From assembly GCA_043720875.1 (NCBI GenBank), contig JAYSRU010000242.1, forward strand, positions 1 to 24,657: a DNA stretch of 24,657 bases, given 5' to 3'. How positions within the stretch are numbered: the first letter of the stretch is position 1; the number at the start of each line of letters is the position of its first letter. The notes beneath the pieces were generated by a model. It did not search any database, had not been told where the DNA came from, and saw only the letters and a program-made list of their open reading frames with translations. Shown one piece after another: positions 1 to 6,482 of this stretch. Source of the stretch: JAYSRU01 sp043720875. Its GTDB lineage: Bacteria > Bacteroidota > Bacteroidia > Flavobacteriales_D > Crocinitomicaceae. The translations under genes were made by a program, and so were the position numbers.

Positions 1-54
1 GTTAAGCCTGTGTTTTTCTGAATAAATTGCTCAATAATCATAGTAATGGAAATG

Positions 55-177
55 TATGACCGTTGCAAAACCCTCAACTCATCGTTATATGAAAAATATA
101 ATCCACTCATTAACAAGGGCTAACTTGTGAATTAAATTTTCAAAAAGCCTCGATTTAAGACTTTTGTAACGGTCATA
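55..177. repeat. Inverted repeat pair, MITE-like or structured element
   Basis: Left arm 55-70 (tatgaccgttgcaaaa) and right arm 162-177 are inverted copies matching at 15 of 16 positions, with 91 nt between them. The triplet ATG lies immediately outside both ends (52-54 and 178-180), which could be a 3-bp target duplication or chance. No open reading frame lies inside. It may be a miniature transposable element relic, a large hairpin terminator for a gene off the left edge, or a recombination-site remnant. The inverted repeat itself is seen directly; its nature is inferred. Confidence 0.45.
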
Positions 178-242
178 ATGTTATTTAATCTTAAAAAATG
201 AGCACGAAAATACATTAATTTTTGACGCCAAACCCTAGATAT

Positions 243-282
243 TTAAAGGATTTTAGTAATTTTTCAACAATTGAATTGATAA
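243..282 (+). repeat. 40-bp repeat unit, left copy
   Basis: This segment matches 2478-2517 at 37 of 40 positions, and the last 32 bases match at 31. The two copies lie in direct orientation on either side of the RlpA-like gene and the two-cassette array. In the right-hand copy the first base is exactly the predicted crossover point of an attC-like site. Here the preceding bases (ATAT) do not form a GTT core. Confidence 0.7.
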
Positions 283-325
283 CAGGCGTTCACAAGTTGT
301 TGTAATACGTACGGTCATTGTGCTT

Positions 326-333
326 TAACTTTG
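326..333 (+). promoter_or_regulatory. -7 promoter element of the RlpA-like gene
   Basis: TAACTTTG is a perfect match to the Bacteroidota -7 consensus TAnnTTTG, 15 nt before the ATG at 349. TTG triplets at 297-299 and 300-302 give spacings of 26 and 23 nt; the second fits the reported -33 spacing range. Confidence 0.6.
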
Positions 334-348
334 CAAAAAATATAGTGC

Positions 349-744
349 ATGATTCAATACGGAAGAATTTTATTTTTATGTGCAGCAAGTCTAATCACAT
401 TCGCGTTTAGTAAAGCTGAACCTTACCTCGAAAAAGGAATTGCTTCTTTTTATGCTAAGAAGTTTGACGGAAGAAGAACTACTAGCGGAGAAATATTCAG
501 AAACGACAGCTTAACCTGTGCACATAAAACCCTGAAGTTTGGAACTGTATTGAAAATAACAAACCTTAGTAACGACAGCATAGTGCTAGTTCGGGTGAAT
601 GATCGTCTACCTAAATCGTCGAAAAGAATTGTAGATTTAAGTCAATCTGCGGCAGTTCAATTAAACTTTATCCGCAAAGGCCTTACGAAAGTTACGATGG
701 AAATAATTGAACCCATTGTAGTAAGTGTTTTGTTGGAGAAATAA
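349..744 (+). CDS. RlpA-like double-psi beta-barrel secreted protein
   Basis: The 131-residue product begins with a hydrophobic signal peptide (about residues 5-22). A double-psi beta-barrel domain of the RlpA type follows. Recognisable blocks in order are GIASFYAKKFDGRRT (about 30-44), TSGEIF, LTCAHKTLKFGT (about 55-66), VLVRVNDRLP (about 79-88) and RIVDLSQSAA. Well-studied RlpA proteins are lipoproteins that bind or cleave peptidoglycan strands lacking stem peptides. This one lacks a clear lipobox and the C-terminal SPOR domain, so it is a minimal secreted version, and enzymatic activity is not shown by the sequence. The ATG is supported by the promoter 15 nt upstream. No neighbour on the same strand is close enough to form an obvious operon. 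The family call is secure; the exact role is not. Confidence 0.85.
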   Translation: MIQYGRILFLCAASLITFAFSKAEPYLEKGIASFYAKKFDGRRTTSGEIFRNDSLTCAHKTLKFGTVLKITNLSNDSIVLVRVNDRLPKSSKRIVDLSQSAAVQLNFIRKGLTKVTMEIIEPIVVSVLLEK

Positions 745-860
745 AGGCGCATCTTAAAAAACTTAAAGCGAAATTCTAAAAAATAATACGCGCACACATT
801 CAATAAAAAACATAGTTTCCCCCTTTGATAGCGTGTAAAAAATATTTACATTTGTTAAAT
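745..860. other. Non-coding gap before the cassette array
   Basis: AT-rich sequence with no convincing open reading frame, promoter or terminator hairpin. It separates the RlpA-like gene from the first attC-like structure. Confidence 0.5.
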
Positions 861-938
861 ACCGCTACGCAGTAGCGCCAAGCGTATCCTTTTTGGCGTG
901 CTATCCGCTATGATGTAGCGGTTATATATAAGTTAGGT
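861..938 (+). other. attC-like recombination site A (left end of array)
   Basis: The segment ends in GTTAGGT (932-938), a perfect match to the integron R' core GTTRRRY. Ahead of it is a nested inverted structure: ACCGCTAC (861-868) pairs with GTAGCGGT (915-922), and CGCCAA (876-881) pairs with TTGGCG (893-898). Each outer arm also carries its own small hairpin (CGCTAC-gca-GTAGCG, and CCGCTA-tgatg-TAGCGG). No clear R'' core (RYYYAAC) is seen on its left. It could therefore be a degenerate attC or an unrelated hairpin placed beside a genuine crossover site. Confidence 0.5.
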
Positions 939-1627
939 GCAAGCATATCAAGACACTCAGAATGACCATGACACACGTAAAATATTATATATTCTCACTG
1001 ACAATTATACTTTTTGCAGCTTGTAAACAAAATAAGCCAACCAATTCAGAAAACTCAATTGACAGTATTCAAATAACAAAACAAATTGACATAATACAAA
1101 AAAATTCAGATACAGTTCATTGGTTGACTCCAAAGGAATTTACTCCCCTTTCTTTTTTAAATGCGGTTATTAAACAAAACGACAAAGACACAATCATTCA
1201 AGTTATGACAATGGTGGACGAATTCCCAGTCGACTGGGTTAAACAGTCTGACATTGACACTTTGGTAACTCTTATATCATCGACAAAAAAATGCAATTGT
1301 TTTTTAAATCCATTATCTTCATATATTCCGTTTAACGAGAATGCAGACATTGGAGGCTATGCGATAATTTTTATAAATTCGTTTAGACAAAAAAGAAAAA
1401 TTAATTTGGGACTTTATTCATGCCCAGAAACAGAAAAAAAGTCAGTCAATGAAATAAATAAATGGTGGTATGAATACAAGCAGACCAAATAAAGCCAGCA
1501 CCTAACACGCGTCTTGCAAAAAAGCCGAAATCTCGGTTACGAAAAACGATAAATTGAAATACTTTAAATTATTGAGCGCAACTAATAGTAACTTTAAAAA
1601 TCGGCCTCTTCGCAACGCGTGGGAACG
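933..1627 (+). mobile_element. Integron-like gene cassette 1
   Basis: The cassette runs from the TT of the GTTAGGTGC core (932-940) to the G before the next core (1627). It carries one gene, 962-1492. The end-of-gene core GCACCTAAC (1498-1506) is the exact complement of this cassette's own start core GTTAGGTGC. That is expected of an integron cassette, whose two core halves come together in the circular form. The gene starts about 30 nt into the cassette and stops just before the attC, as in classical cassettes. No promoter matching TAnnTTTG was found inside. Confidence 0.65.
962..1492 (+). CDS. Cassette-borne hypothetical lipoprotein
   Basis: The 176-residue product starts with a lipoprotein signal peptide: a basic N-terminus, a hydrophobic stretch and the lipobox LFAAC with the modified cysteine at residue 21. 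ATG at 968 is an alternative start two codons later. A Ser/Asn/Gln-rich linker follows, then a compact domain with a CNC pair (about residue 111) and a basic, Trp-rich C-terminus (NKWWYEYKQ). I do not recognise the family. It is the only gene in cassette 1. Asp codons are strongly GAC-biased (9 GAC, 1 GAT by my count), opposite to chromosomal genes such as dnaX, which supports outside origin. It is probably anchored in the inner or outer membrane facing the periplasm. Function unknown. Confidence 0.8.
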   Translation: MTMTHVKYYIFSLTIILFAACKQNKPTNSENSIDSIQITKQIDIIQKNSDTVHWLTPKEFTPLSFLNAVIKQNDKDTIIQVMTMVDEFPVDWVKQSDIDTLVTLISSTKKCNCFLNPLSSYIPFNENADIGGYAIIFINSFRQKRKINLGLYSCPETEKKSVNEINKWWYEYKQTK

Positions 1628-1634
1628 TTAGCGG
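1498..1634 (+). other. attC-like recombination site B
   Basis: The R'' core ACCTAAC (1500-1506, perfect RYYYAAC) and the R' core GTTAGCG (1627-1633) enclose paired arms. ACGCGT (1507-1512) pairs with ACGCGT (1615-1620), and GCCGA (1524-1528) pairs with TCGGC (1601-1605). Partly paired bases between these blocks leave bulged positions, as is typical of folded attC sites. The unpaired central loop is about 72 nt. Total length from R'' to R' is 134 bp, inside the known attC range. Confidence 0.7.
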
Positions 1635-2477
1635 TCAGCTTAAAAGACGACAGAACAATGAAATGGACGACAATAATTTTATTACTATTTGGACTGATTG
1701 CTTGTAACAATCGGACAGACAAAAACGTGGTTGATGAAAAAGCCAAAACGGTTCACGTTGACAGTTTGAATATTGACAGCAATGAAATAAATGGTGCTGG
1801 CGGACAACCTTACAAAGAATTTAGCAACTGCAACTTTGACAACTTTATCGCAGACAAGAAAACGCCTAAACTTGCAAAAGACATTTATCTTGACAAGGAC
1901 TGGGATTTAAGCAATGACAATGAAGCACTTGCTTTGCTTGACAGTATGACCGCAAAAAATAAACCTTCCAGACCATTTTATATTAAAGTTGTAACTAAGA
2001 CATACAAAAAATCAGACGGTTATTTTTCCGAAGGAATCGGACTTGCTGGAAAAGAATATTTAGAAAATAACACCAAAGAATTTATATCATATTTTGACGA
2101 CAAAGACTGCTTTACCGACAACGACTTGACAACTTGGGCGAAAATTGTAATTCTTGAATTTAGTATAAGTGGTGAAGGAGAATATGACAAACCAATAATT
2201 GACGACTATATCAAGAAACTAAAATCAAACTGTAATGACTGCTCTTCGACACAAAAAGAAAACATTAATAAATTTAGCTTAACATTGAAAAAGGAATGGA
2301 AGGAGTTTTTGAAACATATAGACTAATGGTTGACAGACAAAAAAGCCGAACCGCTAACAGCACCTACAAGAAATTGGCGGTTCAGTGGTTAAATGAACAT
2401 TTGTGCTTCGTATCAATTTCAGTGGTGGCAGACAGTTTTCGTCTCCGAAATCGCCAACTTCTTGTTACCTCAAAACG
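1628..2477 (+). mobile_element. Integron-like gene cassette 2
   Basis: The cassette runs from the TT of GTTAGCGG (1627-1634) to the G before GTTAAAG (2477). The core at its far end, CCGCTAAC (2351-2358), is the exact complement of its own start core GTTAGCGG. It differs from the complementary pair of cassette 1. This cassette-specific matching is strong support for an integron origin. It carries one gene, 1658-2326. Confidence 0.65.
1658..2326 (+). CDS. Cassette-borne hypothetical lipoprotein
   Basis: The 222-residue product starts at the ATG at 1658. A longer reading from a GTG at 1619 would begin inside the recombination site and put a hydrophilic extension before the signal peptide, so it is rejected. 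The signal peptide MKWTTIILLLFGLIAC has a lipobox ending at Cys16. The mature part is acidic (many Asp, Glu and Lys), contains CNF, KDCF and NCNDC cysteines, and ends in a Lys-rich helix. I do not recognise the family. Asp codons are 21 GAC to 2 GAT by my count, against about 3 GAC to 21 GAT in dnaX, a clear sign of foreign codon use. It fills cassette 2, starting about 30 nt after the crossover. No promoter of its own is visible. Function unknown. Confidence 0.8.
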   Translation: MKWTTIILLLFGLIACNNRTDKNVVDEKAKTVHVDSLNIDSNEINGAGGQPYKEFSNCNFDNFIADKKTPKLAKDIYLDKDWDLSNDNEALALLDSMTAKNKPSRPFYIKVVTKTYKKSDGYFSEGIGLAGKEYLENNTKEFISYFDDKDCFTDNDLTTWAKIVILEFSISGEGEYDKPIIDDYIKKLKSNCNDCSSTQKENINKFSLTLKKEWKEFLKHID

Positions 2478-2484
2478 TTAAAGC
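2351..2484 (+). other. attC-like recombination site C (right end of array)
   Basis: CCGCTAAC (2351-2358) forms the R'' side. The left arm ACAAGAAATTGGCG (2366-2379) pairs with the right arm 2452-2465 at 13 of 14 positions. The R' core is GTTAAAG (2477-2483), a near match to GTTRRRY. Length is about 134 bp, the same as site B. The central loop is about 72 nt. Confidence 0.65.
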
Positions 2485-2517
2485 GTTTTAGTAATTTTTA
2501 AACAATTGAATTGATAA
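2478..2517 (+). repeat. 40-bp repeat unit, right copy
   Basis: Direct repeat of 243-282 (37 of 40 identical). It begins exactly at the TT of the crossover point of attC-like site C and ends just before the ydcF-like gene's 3' end. Confidence 0.7.
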
Positions 2518-2541
2518 AAAACGAGTACAACTCATTGCAAT

Positions 2542-3306
2542 TTAAATCCGTCCCGTTGCATCATACACCACATATCCCACAACTTCCTTGGTAAATTTAT
2601 CCCACGTGTTCATGTTATAGAAGGTTGGAATCAAAAGTGTTTCTAAGGTATAATTTCGGTTGGGTCCGGTATGCATATTTGTACTGAAACACGTTACTTT
2701 TAGATTATGCTTTTCGAATATCGCTTTTGCGCGACGCATGTGCATGCCAGAAGTAATTAATAATTTCCGTTTCAACTCTGGGTGTTTGCGCAACAACTTT
2801 TTTGTTTCAACCGCATTTTCAAAGGTATTCTTCGAAATGTTTTCGATCAGAATATCTTCTCTTGGAATTCCCCATTGTAACAGTACTTTTTTCAATTGCA
2901 TGGCTTCGTTCAATCCTTGATCAAACAAATCGCCATCATCGCCGGAGATTAATATTTTTTTGATTTTTTTACGGTGGTATAAATTTAAAGCTTGCCAGAT
3001 ACGATCTGCCGAACGCAGTGTGCTTAACTCTTTCACATCATTGTTGTAGGTAAACATTCCTCCAAGTACAATTCCAACATCATAATTACCAATTTCGCTT
3101 GCTTTTACCGCAGGAACTTCCCATTGACGCAATAATTCAAGTAAAAAAATGGGAAACGTTAAAAACACAAACAAGCCAATGGTAAACTTTCGAATCCTTG
3201 TTTTCCATTTTCCAACTTTTAGGAAGAAAATGGCCAATAATCCAAACAATAACCAGGTGGTTGGTTGAATTAGAATGAGTAAGACTTTTGAGAGGATGAA
3301 AAACAT
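2542..3306 (-). CDS. YdcF/ElyC/SanA-type DUF218 membrane protein
   Basis: The 254-residue product has two N-terminal membrane segments (about residues 5-28 and 37-55) and a DUF218 domain facing the periplasm. Family marks are DVGIVLGGMF (about 75-84), ADRIWQALNLY, KKILISGDDG (about 115-124), GIPREDILIE, SKNTFENAVE and LLITSGMHMRRA. In E. coli, relatives such as ElyC and SanA affect peptidoglycan or lipid-carrier metabolism and envelope barrier function; the biochemical activity is not settled. The gene diverges from mscS across a 134-bp gap. On its strand TATATTCG, one base off the -7 consensus, lies 3 nt before the ATG. Family call secure, function only by family. Confidence 0.85.
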   Translation of the reverse strand: MFFILSKVLLILIQPTTWLLFGLLAIFFLKVGKWKTRIRKFTIGLFVFLTFPIFLLELLRQWEVPAVKASEIGNYDVGIVLGGMFTYNNDVKELSTLRSADRIWQALNLYHRKKIKKILISGDDGDLFDQGLNEAMQLKKVLLQWGIPREDILIENISKNTFENAVETKKLLRKHPELKRKLLITSGMHMRRAKAIFEKHNLKVTCFSTNMHTGPNRNYTLETLLIPTFYNMNTWDKFTKEVVGYVVYDATGRI

Positions 3307-3403
3307 ACACGAATATAAAAGTTAAATTTAAAGTGACGCAAAGATTTTACGGAAAACAGGGATTCTTTACTGCAAATTCTAACTTACAATGGCATTAGAT
3401 CGT

Positions 3404-3411
3404 TACCTTTG
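3404..3411 (+). promoter_or_regulatory. -7 promoter element of mscS
   Basis: TACCTTTG matches TAnnTTTG perfectly, 29 nt before the mscS ATG. No clear TTG is seen at the -33 distance. Confidence 0.5.
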
Positions 3412-3440
3412 CGTACTTTAAATAATTACAACTTAATCTT

Positions 3441-4250
3441 ATGCAAAAAGTTCATGAATTTTTTGGTTACAACTGGGAAACAATTCAACAACTTCTAGTA
3501 AAAATTGGCACCAATCTATTGTTGGCTGTCTTTATCTTCCTCTTTGGTTTTTGGTTTGCCAATTATTTAGGACGATTAGTCAAAAAAATATTAGTCAAAA
3601 GTAATACAGATCTAGGTTTAACGACCTTTCTAACAAGTCTTTCTACGATCATTCTCAAAGCATTGGTTTTAGTTACCGGTTTAAGTCAACTGGGTATCGC
3701 AATGACCTCATTCGTTGCTATTCTTGGTGCTGCAGGATTAGCCATTGGTTTGGCTTTTTCAGGAACATTGTCCAATTTCGCAGGAGGAGTTATGATTTTA
3801 ATTTTCAAGCCTTTTAAGATCGGTGAAACCATTAAAGCCTTAAACGAAACGGGAGAAGTGAAAGAAATTCAAATTTTCAATACGTGGTTGAGAACAAGTG
3901 ACAATAAGGTTGTTGTACTTCCTAACGGTCCGGTTGCAAATGGCGTTATTGTAAATTTTTCCCGTGAACCCAAAAGACGTGTCGAGTTAATTTTTGGCGT
4001 TTCTCCTAACGAAGATTTGGAAAAAGTGAAGGATATTTTATTAGCGGCAACAGTGGATGATGATAAAATACTAAAATCGCCAGCTCCCTTTGTAGGATTA
4101 GGTGAAATGAAGGACAACCAAGTGCAAGTACATTTAAAAGTGTGGACGAAGACTGAAAACACAGCCACTTTGTCGTATACATTAAATACTAAACTGTATA
4201 AACTGTTCAACGAAGCCAAAATAGACTTAACCAATAACAACCAAGATTAA
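3441..4250 (+). CDS. mscS: MscS family small-conductance mechanosensitive channel
   Basis: The 269-residue product is close in length to E. coli MscS (286). Three membrane segments sit at about residues 18-40, 62-82 and 87-110. The third is the pore-lining helix, rich in Gly and Ala, with GAAGLAIGLAFSGTLSNFAGG and the following FKPFKIGETI that leads into the cytoplasmic beta domain. The rest (about 130-265) is the soluble vestibule with VVLPNGPVANGVIVNFS. It releases solutes through the inner membrane during hypo-osmotic shock. A PaaI-like gene follows after 15 nt, so they probably share a transcript. Homologues are often present in several copies per genome, so this paralogue may not be the main channel. 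Confidence 0.92.
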   Translation: MQKVHEFFGYNWETIQQLLVKIGTNLLLAVFIFLFGFWFANYLGRLVKKILVKSNTDLGLTTFLTSLSTIILKALVLVTGLSQLGIAMTSFVAILGAAGLAIGLAFSGTLSNFAGGVMILIFKPFKIGETIKALNETGEVKEIQIFNTWLRTSDNKVVVLPNGPVANGVIVNFSREPKRRVELIFGVSPNEDLEKVKDILLAATVDDDKILKSPAPFVGLGEMKDNQVQVHLKVWTKTENTATLSYTLNTKLYKLFNEAKIDLTNNNQD

Positions 4251-4265
4251 ATCCCTATAGATCAT

Positions 4266-4691
4266 ATGTCTGAACACCTGATACTTCAAAAATACCGTGC
4301 ATCAAATCTATTCGGAGCCAATCTCAACATGGACTTTGCGTTTGATGAAAACGACGAAGTAATTTACACCATGGAAATAAGTGAAAACCATTTGGCCACT
4401 CCAATTACCGCTCACGGAGGAGCAATTGCTGGAATGATGGACGCTTTATTGGGGGTAAAAGGATTAAGTTTGGTTGCTGATGAAATGAAGGTAGTTTCAA
4501 CTATTGAATTCAAAATCAGCTATTTTCATCCCGCTTACAAGGGAGATGTTTTAACAGGAAGAGCTTCCGTTTTAAAACGTGGACAACGCATCCTATTTAT
4601 TGAAGGTGAAATCGTTAACCAAAAAAATGAATTGATTGCGAAAGGATCGGGCACCTTTAATGCCTATGACGCAATTAAGGTAAACTATTAA
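4266..4691 (+). CDS. PaaI-type hotdog-fold thioesterase
   Basis: The 141-residue product is the usual size for a single hotdog domain. The key stretch ITAHGGAIAGMMDALLG (about 53-69) corresponds to the HGG motif and central helix of the PaaI/4HBT family. The following strands include VVSTIEFKISYFHPAYKGDVLTG and RILFIEGEIVN. Such enzymes hydrolyse acyl-CoA or aryl-CoA thioesters, usually as dimers or tetramers in the cytoplasm; the substrate here cannot be told. It follows mscS by 15 nt and probably rides on its transcript, though no functional link is evident. Confidence 0.85.
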   Translation: MSEHLILQKYRASNLFGANLNMDFAFDENDEVIYTMEISENHLATPITAHGGAIAGMMDALLGVKGLSLVADEMKVVSTIEFKISYFHPAYKGDVLTGRASVLKRGQRILFIEGEIVNQKNELIAKGSGTFNAYDAIKVNY

Positions 4692-4749
4692 GTTTTCAAC
4701 AAAAGAGACGAATTTACTAAAAGCAAGCTACCATTTCAAATCTGTGTAG

Positions 4750-4757
4750 TATTTTTG
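4750..4757 (+). promoter_or_regulatory. -7 promoter element of dnaX, leaderless spacing
   Basis: TATTTTTG matches TAnnTTTG perfectly and ends exactly 4 nt before the ATG at 4762. If transcription starts at the usual distance, the mRNA begins at or next to the start codon. No TTG is seen at the -33 distance. Confidence 0.55.
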
Positions 4758-4761
4758 TGGC

Positions 4762-5877
4762 ATGTCTGAATTTGTAGTATCTGCTAGAAAATATCGACCA
4801 CAAACTTTTGATACAGTTGTGGGACAGAAATCTATTACTACAACGCTCAAGAATGCAATTAAGAACGAACATCTCGCACAGGCATTTTTATTTTGTGGAG
4901 GACGAGGCGTTGGTAAAACAACTACTGCTCGAATTCTTGCCAAAACTATTAATTGTACCGAAAGAACTAGCAATGTTGAAGCATGTGATAAATGTGAATC
5001 TTGCATTAGTTTTAATGAGGGAGCTTCGTTAAACGTTTATGAATTAGATGGCGCGAGTAACAACTCCGTTGATGACATTCGTGGATTAATTGATCAGGTG
5101 AGAATACCACCACAACTTGGAAGTCACAAGGTTTATATCATTGATGAGGTTCACATGCTCAGCTCAAGTGCGTTTAATGCATTTTTAAAAACATTAGAAG
5201 AGCCACCAAAACATGCTATTTTCATTTTAGCAACTACCGAGAAACATAAAATCATTCCTACTATTCTTTCACGTTGTCAAATTTTCGATTTTGCACGTAT
5301 TAAAGTGCAGGATATTGCTGATCATTTGGCTGTTATTGCAACAAAAGAAGGAATTGATGCAGAAGGTGATGCGTTACATCAAATTGCTCAAAAAGCAGAT
5401 GGAGCGTTAAGAGATGCGCTTTCAATTTTTGATCAAATTGTTACGTTTGCTGGAAACAAAATTACGTACCAAGATGTTATTGAGAATCTCAACATCATGG
5501 ACCACGATTACTTTTTTAGGTTTGTTGATTACGCGCTTGGAGAAAACATTCCTTCTTCACTGATTCTTTTCAATGAAGTAATTACCAAAGGATTTGATCC
5601 CCACAATTTTGTAATTGGCATGGCTTCTCACATGCGTAATTTATTGGTTTGTAAAGATCCAAATACTGTAAAGTTATTGGAAGTTGCCGATTCTGTTCAA
5701 CAAAAATACCTTGAACAAGCTATCAAAGTGAGTGCTGCTTTTGCATTACGCTCACTCGGAGTTTTAAGCAAAACTGATGTTGACTACAAATCGTCAAAAA
5801 ATTCCAGGTTATTGGTCGAATTAGCTTTAATGCAATTGTGTTCGATAACTGCGGAATTGGAAAAAAAAAATCCATAA
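4762..5877 (+). CDS. dnaX: DNA polymerase III gamma subunit (short dnaX product)
   Basis: This is the zero-frame product of dnaX, 371 residues. It is the AAA+ ATPase of the clamp-loader complex, which loads the sliding clamp on DNA. Visible features: Walker A GGRGVGKT (46-53), a four-cysteine zinc site (C65, C75, C78, C81), Walker B IIDE (126-129), sensor I LATTE (156-160), and the arginine-finger motif SRC (170-172). Domain III follows to about residue 365. The frame closes at TAA shortly after a run of ten A (5861-5870), ending KKNP. This is where gamma ends in species that make both gamma and tau: at the border between domain III and the tau-specific part. The -1 frame continues as the tau extension. 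Confidence 0.92.
   Translation: MSEFVVSARKYRPQTFDTVVGQKSITTTLKNAIKNEHLAQAFLFCGGRGVGKTTTARILAKTINCTERTSNVEACDKCESCISFNEGASLNVYELDGASNNSVDDIRGLIDQVRIPPQLGSHKVYIIDEVHMLSSSAFNAFLKTLEEPPKHAIFILATTEKHKIIPTILSRCQIFDFARIKVQDIADHLAVIATKEGIDAEGDALHQIAQKADGALRDALSIFDQIVTFAGNKITYQDVIENLNIMDHDYFFRFVDYALGENIPSSLILFNEVITKGFDPHNFVIGMASHMRNLLVCKDPNTVKLLEVADSVQQKYLEQAIKVSAAFALRSLGVLSKTDVDYKSSKNSRLLVELALMQLCSITAELEKKNP
5861..5870 (+). promoter_or_regulatory. dnaX slippery A10 run with downstream hairpins
   Basis: Ten consecutive A bridge the zero frame (GAA AAA AAA AAT CCA TAA) and the -1 frame (AAA AAA AAA TCC). One extra A in the transcript, or a ribosomal -1 slip, joins the two halves. Two hairpins follow: AACTG/CAGTT (5876-5880 with 5884-5888), starting 5 nt after the run, and an 8-bp stem (5896-5903 with 5911-5918). 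They could stimulate slippage. A homopolymer sequencing error is the main alternative. Confidence 0.6.
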
Positions 5878-6482
5878 CTGACCCAGTTGCTATCATTCCG
5901 TTTCAAAATCAAACGGAAAAATCGGATGTAAAAACAACTAAAACTCAGGTTTCACCTAGTGTTTCCACACCAATACAGCCTGTTATTCAAGCCGCTCCAA
6001 CAACTCCACCGCCTGTTGGAAAATTAACCCTGAATCGACTTAGCATTTCTGGTGCTAAGCAACATGCTTCCACAGATGATGAAAAATTGGTTGTTCCTGG
6101 AGGCACAATTTTAGAAAGTCCATACGACAAAGAAGACTTAATGATCGCTTGGAGAAAAGCGGCACATAGACTCAATGAGTCTAACCAGTTATTGAAAATA
6201 GCCATGATCGGTCATGACATCATACCCATTGAAAAAGATTTTTATCATTTCAAATTTGCCAATCAAGCTATTCTAGATAGATTCAATAACGAAAAACATG
6301 AAATACTTTTTTACATTCGAGAATTGTTGAAAAACAAACATATTCAAATTGATGCTGTTTTGATGGAGCAAGTGGGAGTTACCGCCATTCGAAATTCGAA
6401 ATCTATTTTTCAAGAAATGGTACAAAGTAACCCAAGTTTGAGCTCATTACAAAAAACGTTTGGATTAGAATTGGATAGTTAA
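5862..6482 (+). CDS. dnaX: DnaX tau-specific C-terminal extension (-1 frame)
   Basis: Read in the -1 frame from the A10 run, this adds about 206 residues, giving a tau of about 573 residues. It starts with a Pro/Gln/Thr-rich flexible linker (TPIQPVIQAAPTTPPPVG), then has a folded C-terminal part with WRKAAHRLNESNQLLK, FYHFKFANQAILDRF and ILFYIRELLKNKHIQ. In other bacteria the tau tail binds the polymerase alpha subunit and the helicase. The ATG at 5838 lies in the overlap with gamma and lacks a ribosome-binding site, so an independent gene is unlikely. Either slippage or frameshifting expresses it, or the real genome has 11 A and one unbroken frame. Confidence 0.8.
   Translation, partial: KKKSITDPVAIIPFQNQTEKSDVKTTKTQVSPSVSTPIQPVIQAAPTTPPPVGKLTLNRLSISGAKQHASTDDEKLVVPGGTILESPYDKEDLMIAWRKAAHRLNESNQLLKIAMIGHDIIPIEKDFYHFKFANQAILDRFNNEKHEILFYIRELLKNKHIQIDAVLMEQVGVTAIRNSKSIFQEMVQSNPSLSSLQKTFGLELDS

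Noticed and set aside
1..7. GTTAAGC at the very start as another integron core site
   Set aside because: It fits GTTRRRY, but no matching complementary core or paired arms could be found within the first 240 bases, and flanking sequence is missing.
1619..1657. Upstream GTG start for the second cassette lipoprotein
   Set aside because: It would begin inside the recombination site and place a hydrophilic extension before a perfect lipoprotein signal peptide.
2296..2481. 61-codon open frame overlapping the end of cassette gene 2
   Set aside because: It starts inside the upstream gene, runs through the attC-like site, and its protein has no recognisable features.
3384..3400. Third copy of the intergenic repeat upstream of mscS
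   Set aside because: Only a 14-base exact match (ttacaatggcatta) is shared and the rest of the repeat is missing; near the level expected by chance in AT-rich DNA.
3869..4240. Long minus-strand open frame inside mscS
   Set aside because: Antisense shadow of a well-supported channel gene, with no signals of its own.
5838..5861. Independent gene starting at ATG 5838
   Set aside because: These codons overlap the gamma frame, no ribosome-binding site is visible, and the product is clearly the tau tail of dnaX.
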